Assembly (NCBI RefSeq): GCF_949987535.1
Contig: NC_080066.1
Coordinates: 134,458,335 to 134,522,334 of the forward strand
Length of the DNA: 64,000 bases
Source: Balaenoptera acutorostrata
Lineage: Eukaryota > Chordata > Mammalia > Artiodactyla > Balaenopteridae
Direction: 5' to 3'
The notes below the pieces were generated by a model. It saw only the letters and a list, made by a program, of their open reading frames with translations, was not told the DNA's origin and made no database searches. This document shows positions 56,346 through 64,000 of the stretch, one piece after another. Within the stretch, counting starts at the first letter, position 1. Each line of letters opens with the position of its first letter. The translations under genes were made by a program, and so were the position numbers.

Positions 56346-56765
56346 TTCCTACAGAGTCATTCCCTTTGTTTCAGTAATCAACTCAGTTCTTAATAACGTA
56401 CCCCAGCTGTCCTCCTGCCCCTTTGCCACTCGGGGTCCTTATATGGGCTTGGCGTGCAGCCCTCCTGCCTTGCTCTGTTCTCTGGGGTCTGGGCCACCCT
56501 GATTCTTGTCTGGTCCACTCAACTCATGAGCCCCTAAGTCCCCCCTCTGACATGCTTGAGCCTCGATATATGCCATCTCCCTCAAACTTGCCTTTCGTCA
56601 CAGATCCTCATCCTGAATTCACGAACCACTGCTGCCCATGTCCTGCGGGGATGATTTGTTTTCTAATCTGGGGTCAAAATGAGGGGAAATGGGCCCACCC
56701 CTCATCCAAAAGGTTTGACTTCAAGTCTTAGACAATATATTTCCTTACTACAAAAGTTGTAAAAC
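56346..56765. other. Unique sequence, no gene recognised
   Basis: A 102-codon frame at 56423-56731 has no domain. Part of it may be a diverged upstream piece of the following L2. Confidence 0.35.
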
Positions 56766-56769
56766 ATTG

Positions 56770-56975
56770 GGATAATGTTACGGTTTTACTACCCCCTCCT
56801 TTGTGCTCCCATAGCACTTTGTCCATCTCTTTGTGACAGAATTTATCACATGTGTTATAGCTGGTTATGTGACTGCCCCCCCCTGCTGGGCCATGGGCTC
56901 CTCCGGGGCAGGGACCAAACCTTATTCATCTGTTTCCCCAAGCCTACCATAGGTGTTCAATAAATATTGAAAGAG
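56770..56975 (+). mobile_element. L2 LINE 3' end
   Basis: It reads CCCATAGCACTTTGTCCATC, GGGCTCCTCCGGGGCAGGGACC, CTGTTTCCCCAAGCCTACC and TAGGTGTTCAATAAATATTG, the L2 3'-terminal landmarks. Confidence 0.85.
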
Positions 56976-57206
56976 AGTTAACAACAGATTACATCTGTAT
57001 AGGTCCTTATGTTTTGCAAAGGCCGCTGAGGGAGATGGTGGAATCTGGCTCTAGAATGCTAAGCTATAATTTTTCTCCTATTCAGTGCACCTTGAGTAAG
57101 TAGAGCCATCAAAATGGAGAGGAATAATAGGACCACATGCCAGTTTTTAAAAGCAGCAGTACCAAGACTTCGGGATTTCACTAATCAGTGTTTTCAATAA
57201 CCTTTT

Positions 57207-57521
57207 TTTTTTTTAATAGTAATCTTTTATTTATTTATTTATTTTTATATTTATTTTTGGCTGTGTTGGGTCTTCGTTTCTGTGTGAGGGTTTTCTCTAG
57301 TTGTGGCAAGCGGGGGCCACTCTTCATCGCGGTGCGCGGGCCTCTTCACTATCGCGGCCTCTCTTGTTGCTGAGCACAGGCTCCAGACGCGCAAGCTCAG
57401 TAGTTGTGGCTCACGGCCCTAGTTGCTCCACGGCATGTGGGATCTGCCTAGACCACGGCTCGAACCCGTGTCCCCTGCGTTAGCAGGCAGATTCTCAACC
57501 ACTGCGCCACCAGGGAAGCCC
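57207..57521 (-). mobile_element. CHR-type SINE, young, reverse oriented, double tail
   Basis: This complete copy is the reverse complement of the 4143 type, ending GCGCCACCAGGGAAGCC at its head. The 13-bp target duplication TCAATAACCTTTT is perfect (57194-57206 and 57522-57534). In sense the (AAAT)n tail is followed by GATTACTATT and a second A-run. Open frames of 60-61 codons here are SINE artefacts. Confidence 0.97.
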
Positions 57522-57534
57522 TCAATAACCTTTT

Positions 57535-57867
57535 AATTGGGGGAAGCAACATGGTGGTCCCAACTACTTACTTTGCTAAGTTGGTACCTTAGAGAAAAAG
57601 TCATCATCATCAGCTGCTCCTCTCCTCATTCCACAAAAGGAAGAAGATTTTAAGCACCCCCACTCCTCAAAAAAAAAAAAGAAGTGGCATAAACATAAGC
57701 CTAGAATAAATGAAAACTTTTTAAATTGATAAACTTAGCTTTATGAAACCCTAGTACTACCGCCTATCTTTTCCTCTTTTCCCCAAGAACAGTGGACTGG
57801 CCCCAGTGCCCAGGCTCACAACCCAGAGCGGTGTTTCTCAGACTGCAGCATTCCTGGGTGTCTGAAG
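57535..57867. other. Unique sequence, no gene recognised
   Basis: An A12 run lies near 57669. A weak MER5-like phrase (GCGGTGTTTCTCAGACTGC) occurs near 57828. Confidence 0.4.
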
Positions 57868-57886
57868 TTGCTCTGTTAGAATCTTT

Positions 57887-58340
57887 CTATTTTGGTAAAA
57901 TATACATAACATAAAATTTACCATTTTAACCATTTTTCAGTGTACAGCTCAGTGGCATTAAGTACATTCACATTGTTCAACCACCGCCACCATCCATCTC
58001 CAGAACTTTTCCATCTTCCCAAACTGAAACTCTATACCCATTAAACACTAAATCCTCATTCCCTCTCCTCCCAGCCCCCAGCAACCATCATTCTACTTTC
58101 TGTCTCTATGAATCTGACTACTCTAGGTGCCTCACATAAGTGGAATCATACAATATTTTGTCCTTTTGTGACTGGCTCATTTCACTTAGCATGTCTTCAA
58201 GGATCATGCATGTTGATCCGTGTGTCAGAATTTCCTTCCTTTTCGATGCTGAATAATATTCCATTGTATGGATATACTACATTTTATTTATCCATTCATC
58301 CGTTAATGGACATGTGGGTTGTTTCCACCTTTTGGTTATT
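57887..58340 (-). mobile_element. L1M 3' UTR with decayed target duplication
   Basis: It reads TGGTAAAATATACATAAC, AAATTTACCATTTTAACC, CAGTGGCATTAAGTACATTC, CATCTCCAGAACTTTTCC, ATAATATTCCATTGTATGG and TAATGGACATGTGGGTTG. The flanks TTGCTCTGTTAGAATCTTT (57868-57886) and TTGCTCTACTAGAATTTTT (58341-58359) are a 19-bp target duplication with three mismatches. Confidence 0.9.
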
Positions 58341-58359
58341 TTGCTCTACTAGAATTTTT

Positions 58360-61030
58360 AACTTATTTTTTTTCACATGACAAAATCTCAGATTTGTAAC
58401 ATAAGCAAACTCTGAATCATCTTGCTGGTCTGAGTCATCACAAAGCACAAAGCAATATAGGTATAAGGTGCTCAAAAGAACCTTTGCCATAACAGTCTGT
58501 ATTCCATTTGCAAGGCAAGCTAAAGTGTTGGGTGGTCCCTGCCTTTGTACATAACAATCTGTACCACTTTGTTACCATAATAGCAAATAACCCATAAAGA
58601 ATATTTCTAGTCCCAATTTCAACAATCATTGAATCAGACACCAATATGATGCAGGTGCCAATCCACTGTGATGCTAGTCTTACTTTCTAGTGCAGAAAAC
58701 ACCTCACAATTAACTGATGCCTCATTAAAATTGGTATTTGAATATTTATTTTCAATAAATCTTAGGTTTAATATGAAGTCTGACTTTTCTAAACTATCAA
58801 TGCCTTGAAGTTACCAATATTTTTCCTACAGCTCACTTGCATGTACAGAAATTCTCTGAACTAGCATCATTGACGTTAAAATGACAAATTAAATACCGGG
58901 CTGGATCTCAAGTTTGCATTTCTAACGTGAATCAGGGATGTGGACTTTAGCTAAATGACACCATGCACGCTATTTGATTAATATTGTTATTTTGAATAGT
59001 ACTGGTTTTGTAAGCATTAGGAATATATGTCCAACTTTATGTGTATATAGAGTATAATAATAGAAAGGATGGGAGTCAACACCAGAGATGCAGGAAGACA
59101 ATGTTGTCCCTTTAAAGGAGGTCTGTACGTTTCTCAAGTTTGCAGGGCACGAGTCTGGAGCTCTATTCCTGGAATGCTCCCCCTCATGTAAGAAGTAGTA
59201 GGGCAGGTCAAACCAATTAAGTGTTCCTAAAAACAGAGCTCACCAAATACCATGGCTGCAGAATAACAACACCAAGAGCCAGCCAGCAGCTTAGAGTGGT
59301 ACAGGGAGAGGAATGACCCCGGGGGACACCACGTTAAAAGCTCGTATTTCATTCCCCAATGAAGCACTTTCCTTTCAAGCTGCGACCTCTATCGCAGCCG
59401 TTGAGAACGACACTTCTTCCCCACTCCCAGGGGTGAGCATTCTCCTCCAGCTTCTGGGCCAGATTGCAGCCAAATGAGCCGTCAGGCACTCCCCTGGGAT
59501 AGTCAGACATTTGCCCTGAGATCTATAATACAATTTGACCTTCTTTCTGCTGAGGTAAACACACCACCTGTCACCTCTGAAAACTCAGCCTTGGAGTCAA
59601 GCACATCTGGAATCAGCCTATAAACGTAGCCCTGAGATTAATGTTGAACAAGAAAGGCTAAGGTATCCGCCACTGATTTCCACTTACTGACAATTCCCAC
59701 TCAGCAGCAATGTTCGGCTTCCACATGTGGACACCTGAACACTTCCCTGTAAGCAACGCTACGCTGAGATTGGCCAAAAACAAGCCTTGGAACACCTTGA
59801 AATCCATTTTAGCTTCGACTGAACCCCCGGCGTGTGGTGTTTCGTATCTGTGTCCTCCGTGGGCAGAATCAGAAGTGATGAAGGGCGATTCTCAAACGTC
59901 TGGCCGCATAGAGGGGCGAGGCCCGCTCACACCACTGACTCTGGCACCTGGAGACTCCCCAGTGTTCACCTCTTATCCTTATGGGCACAGTAGGAACTGG
60001 GGCCAGAAACTGACATCCTAGAAACTCACAAACGCACAGGAAACGTTCAAAGTTGCCATCTTCCCCCAAAAGTTTACATTTCCAAGAAACCAAGAGGAGA
60101 AAGAGAAGCATGAAAAGATCTCATCTTGAAGCTCACTGAAGTACACCTACGTTCGATGAAAGGGTAAGTAATGCCATATAAAGTCCCCGTTTCACAAAAT
60201 ACGATCTCCCTATTAACATCTGGATATGGGCCTCATATGTCTTGAATCTTGAGTTCAAAATGTGGATCATCCATAACCCTAGTTATACAACCAACCTGTT
60301 GGCACTTACTACAGAGGTGAGACGCCCTGTTGCGAAGGAGGAATACTGCTTCCCATTCAATGAGAATGAGAACGTGTTTCATTTCGCACCGAAGCACGAC
60401 TTGGTAGGCTCCACACTGACCCGTGCACATGCGGGGTTATTTAAACGGTGCGTCTTAGTCACAGCTCCTGTGATGTGGTGCGTGCCAGGATTCAGCGGCA
60501 CAATGTGATCGTATCATGAACATCCTGGCCCGCCTCACTTTACCTCTGAAACCAATTTTGGTGACTGACGCTGCTATCTTTGCAGCCTTATCAGCCTCTT
60601 CTCCCCTTCCGACTGTGGATCTGATCTCCTGCCCAGCATTTCCGTGTTTAGACTGTCTGGCCGAGGGCAGTTCCCCCTCGCTGCTTAACGAACAGGTTTC
60701 CACAGCCTTTCGGTTTGTTTTTTGTTTGTTTCTGACAGTAGGCTGAGTGCACCACTTTCTGGGAAGTTTCGAGTTGTTTCAGGGAGTTCCTGGTTTTTTC
60801 AGGGAGTTAAGCTTCCCGTTTTTCGTTTTTCGAGGTGAGTGCCCCCAGAGTTAATGTAAGATCAGCTGAATCACAAAAACAATTCTGCCTCCCTTGAGAA
60901 ACAGGCTTTCAAAGAAAATTTTCTTGTTTGCCTGTACATTTGATAAGCGTGATCAGGAAAGAAAGTCCTGCAAATCTTCTTCATGTTATTTTTGATATTC
61001 TTGCCTCAACCTCAGTCCATCAGAAGTGGT
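58360..61030. other. Long unique block, no gene recognised
   Basis: About 2.7 kb has no confidently assigned repeat. Frames up to 103 codons lack domains. A CpG-richer patch occurs at about 59380-59410 and a possible exon-like segment at 60739-60834 (see findings). This is the second largest repeat-poor interval. Confidence 0.4.
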
Positions 61031-61378
61031 GGGACTTCCCTGGAGGCACAGTGGATAAGAATCCACCTGCCAATGCAGGGGACACGGGTTCGAGCCCTGG
61101 TCCGGAAGGATCCCACATGCCGCGGAGCAACTAAGCCCGTGAGCCACAACTACTGAGCCTGCGCTCTAGAGCCGGCGAGCCACAACTACTGAGCCCGTGA
61201 GCCACAACTACTGAGCCCGTGCGCCTAGAGCCCATGCTCTGCAACAAGAGAAGCCACCGCAAGGAGAAGCCCACAAACTGCAATGAAGAGTAGCCCCCGC
61301 TCGCTGCAACTAGAGAAAGCCTGTTGCACAGCAACAAAGGCCCAATGCAGCCAAAAATAAATAAAATTTTTTTAAAAA
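61031..61378 (+). mobile_element. CHR-type SINE, older subfamily, triplicated body motif
   Basis: It starts GGGACTTCCCTGGAGGCAC and keeps the B box GGTTCGAGCCC. The motif GAGCCACAACTACTGAGCC is present three times (starting 61139, 61176 and 61199), lengthening the body. The rest is of the older type (GCGCCTAGAGCCC, CCCAATGCAGCC). The target duplication is only suggestive (AAGTGGT and AAGTGAT). Confidence 0.93.
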
Positions 61379-62081
61379 GTGATGCCACTTAGTCCTCTAT
61401 AAGGTAGCTCTCACTAATGTACACTTCTCATTAACAACTATTAGAACTTCACTCTTACCTGTAACTGAACATAAGATAGTAATCAATAATCCCACTGTAA
61501 CGGTTTTCTATTTCAGTCTTTCTCTTTGGGTTTTACTCTTACACATGGAATTTAAATACATGAACACATATTCCTACACACCTGCCAAAGCCAGCTTTCC
61601 TTTATCATCATCCTCCAACAAGTGGAATGCTATATCCCGTAAACAAGGCTGGTAAGAGCATATCTGAGCCAACCTTTTCTTTGGCTGCTTTTCAAAAAGT
61701 TGTTTAAAACAAGCTATGTTCTTGAACTGAAAAAAGGAATTACACATGATAACCTTAGAAAGCAGCTACTTGCTATGCCCAACTAATATCATTGCACAAC
61801 ACCGTGGCTCTGCGTGCAGCGTTGTCTTCAGTTACTGGCCAGAGCCATGCCACCAAAATGACTAAGTTGAGATGAAATTAACTGCAGTGGGACATGACCA
61901 TATTGAAATGTTGTACTGAGTGTGACTATAAAGTTAGAATAACTATCAAACACTTAATGAGTATAATTATGAAAAGGATAGTGCAAAACTCTGATTTCTG
62001 TGAAATAACAAGTGACTCCAGTTATGGGTCCTTAACCTCACTAACTGATTTCTAACAGTAGCACCTGCTCTGGCAATCACC
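61379..62081. other. Unique sequence, no gene recognised
   Basis: No repeat or coding homology is recognised. Confidence 0.45.
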
Positions 62082-62092
62082 TTTCCAGTCTT

Positions 62093-62275
62093 TTTTTTTT
62101 TAAGTTGAAATGCATAATTTTTTTTTGCCTTTGCAGTCTTTTTTTTTAATTGAAGTATATTTGATTTAAAATATTAGTTTCAGATATACAGCATAGTGAT
62201 TCAGTATTTTTGCAGATTATACTCCATTATTTTATATTTTATACTTTATAATTATACTCCATTATACTCCATTAT
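62093..62275 (-). mobile_element. Young L1 3' end with multiple A-tails
   Basis: It contains TTTAATTGAAGTATATTTGA, GTTTCAGATATACAGCATAG and TGATTCAGTATTTTTGCAG, the 3' UTR of the cetartiodactyl L1 lineage. TTTCCAGTCTT flanks it at 62082-62092 and 62276-62286. In sense the L1 end is followed by an A-run, GACTGCAAAGGC, an A-run, TTATGCATTTCAACTT and a third A-run. At its 5' end ATTATACTCCATTA is repeated three times. Confidence 0.88.
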
Positions 62276-62286
62276 TTTCCAGTCTT

Positions 62287-64000
62287 AATGAATGAACTGT
62301 CCTGAGTCACTCACACCATTCCTCTACTCCCCAAACAATGACCACGTTTATAGGAGGGTGGCCTGTGTCGTTGAAACACTTATTTTTCTCTAGGCAGAGC
62401 TAACTAGAACCATTAACCACTGACACCATAACATCAGATTTAGCTAGCTAAACCAACCCAGTATTACCCCACTCCCCTCAACTTTTCTTTCACAACCTGT
62501 TAAAACAGATACATAAGCCCAGATCCAAGCCAATGGGCATAAATGCAGCCGGATCCTCTATGGAGGGGGTCCACAGATACACCATCTAACACAAAGTGAC
62601 AACATGACCCAAAGAACACATACTTCTTTTGTTTTGCCTGCAGTTCACTCCTTCTGTGAGAAGAAAGCTTGCAAAGAATTTTGTGAGCTGAAGTTTTTTA
62701 AGCTAACTGCAAGGCTGCCAAGCGCTGTTACTGCAGAATTCATCTAAGAGTGTGGTGTCAGTGTTACTGTGGAATCTAGGAGGGATGGATTCTGTTAACT
62801 GTCCTCTCAAGTACTCCCACCACCACCAGATGTTAAGATAATGATCAGCACATCATGTTCTCCAAGGCATGAGCCCCATCAAAATCAGCAAGGGATTTTT
62901 CCCTATTTCAGACATGTTCAAATAGCGTGATCATAAGAGGTTACCTGCTTTCCTCGGCCATTGTAAGTACATGCTTCCTCCTGGTGGGATGTAACTGTGG
63001 TTGAGTCTACAGTGAAAAGTTGGCTCAGAAGAATCTCCTTGAGTAAAAGTGGCCCTTCTTCCCATGATGGCTGCTTCTTGCCCTGTATCCCAGGTGCCTG
63101 CAGCATCTTTTCTAATTCACCCATCACTAGGACTCGCCCTCTAAGAAACAAAACTCCTAATCGCTTTGCACCTAATTCCCCATCTGCAATGTGGAGCAAT
63201 AGGAATCCCTCCCAACTTTCAGGCATAAAGAAAAGCTACAGGCTGCCCTTTTCATGGCATAGCAATGATTTCAATAATAAGGATTCCTCTTTTACTTTCA
63301 TGTTTTTAACTCATGCAACTCAAAATGCATAATGTCATTGGGATGAATAAATTCCCCCAACATCTTAGGGAGACCCAGTATGTTTATACAGAAGAGAAGT
63401 TATTTACCCCATGACATACAATGAATTCATGGGGAAAATCTTTAAATATCTTTACCATTCTCTCTGTCCTACTTTCAAAGAGTGGCGAATGCATTGAATT
63501 GAACAAGCAGGCACTTACTCCACTGTTGGTCCTCTCCCTCATGTCTTTCCCGAAGCATGATTTGCATGCAGTTAGAATCAGATCCCAACTCCAAAACTGA
63601 AAATCTGTCCAATAGCCAAAAATTAAATTCAGAGTTTTTATTTTTAAAAAACAACCCGCAAGATCTGTCTTCCCCTCCCCTTAAGAAATTCAGTGCCCAA
63701 CGCTTCCCTATAAATAGTTGTCAATAAACACAACTGCTGCAAATGTATTCAGTAAATGTTAAGGTCAAAGGCCTTCACTGTTTATTGCCTTGTAAACTCA
63801 AAGACAAGTGAATTTATTGCTTGAATGAGTTTCAGGGTATTGGCCTTCATAAAAGTTCTGAATCACAGGTACAAAATGCTCCATCAACTCACACCAAAGC
63901 TATTCTGCACACAACTGAGAGACTGCCCACCACTGGATTCATAATTCAAACACGTCTTGGAAAGTGTATTGTTTGCCATGTTGCATAGATCCCCAAGGAT
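62287..64000. other. Unique sequence to window end, no gene recognised
   Basis: Overlapping frames of 102 (- strand, 62918-63226) and 111 codons (+ strand, 62997-63332) show no domain. No repeat is recognised over 1.7 kb, so part may be conserved non-coding DNA continuing past the edge. Confidence 0.4.

Noticed and set aside
62918..63226. 102-codon frame on the - strand with fairly protein-like composition
   Set aside because: I do not recognise the protein. An overlapping + frame of similar length shows the region is simply stop-poor. Only homology or RNA evidence would rescue it.

Overview
This window looks like euchromatic, non-coding DNA from a cetacean (whale or dolphin) nuclear genome. 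The main evidence is nine copies of a tRNA-derived SINE whose head (GGCTTCCCTGGTGGCGCAG), B-box region (GGTTCGAGCCCTGG) and (ATAA)n tail match the CHR family of cetaceans and their relatives. No Alu, B1 or other order-specific repeat contradicts this. Six copies belong to a subfamily reading GCGTCTGGAGCCTGTGCTCC, with perfect or near-perfect target duplications. Three belong to a more diverged subfamily reading GCCTAGAGCCCGTGCTCTGC. I cannot tell toothed from baleen whale by eye.

I find no intact protein-coding gene. The longest open frames (219 and 200 codons) are about what chance gives in 64 kb, and many shorter ones are simply SINE translated. The only recognisable gene relic is a nearly full-length processed copy of ATP6V0E1 (V-ATPase subunit e1) at about 22.33-23.16 kb. 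It has two frame-shifting deletions, the parental 3' UTR, an AATAAA signal and an A-rich tail.

Layout: 0-7 kb holds an old HAL1/L1-like element, two young SINEs, MIRs, an L1M 3' end and a MaLR (MLT1-type) LTR. 7-19 kb is mostly old unique sequence with a recent 121-bp tandem duplication, an L1M fragment and a hAT-Charlie element nested in an older repeat. 19.3-20.2 kb is a GC-richer repeat-free stretch dense in GATA, homeodomain and TCF-like motifs, possibly regulatory. 22-27 kb holds the retropseudogene, an AT-rich satellite-like patch, an L2 and two SINEs 600 bp apart. 28.35-30.14 kb is the longest repeat-free block and the best candidate for conserved non-coding DNA. 30-38 kb is packed with MIR, MER5, L1M and an unassigned ancient repeat. 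38.8-40.7 kb is bounded by a T-tract and a 16-bp target duplication, so it looks like a 1.8-kb reverse-oriented retroinsertion of unknown parent. 42-46 kb has nested L1 and SINE insertions. 46-64 kb alternates old repeats, three more SINEs and unique blocks, one with a small CpG cluster at 47.3 kb.

The picture is a gene desert or a large intron shaped by layered retrotransposition. Repeat family names are from memory of consensus sequences, not a library search. I see no evidence of a novel coding system. The most interesting items are the retrocopy, the unidentified 1.8-kb retroinsertion, double-tailed SINE and L1 insertions, the recent tandem duplication and the two repeat-free islands.
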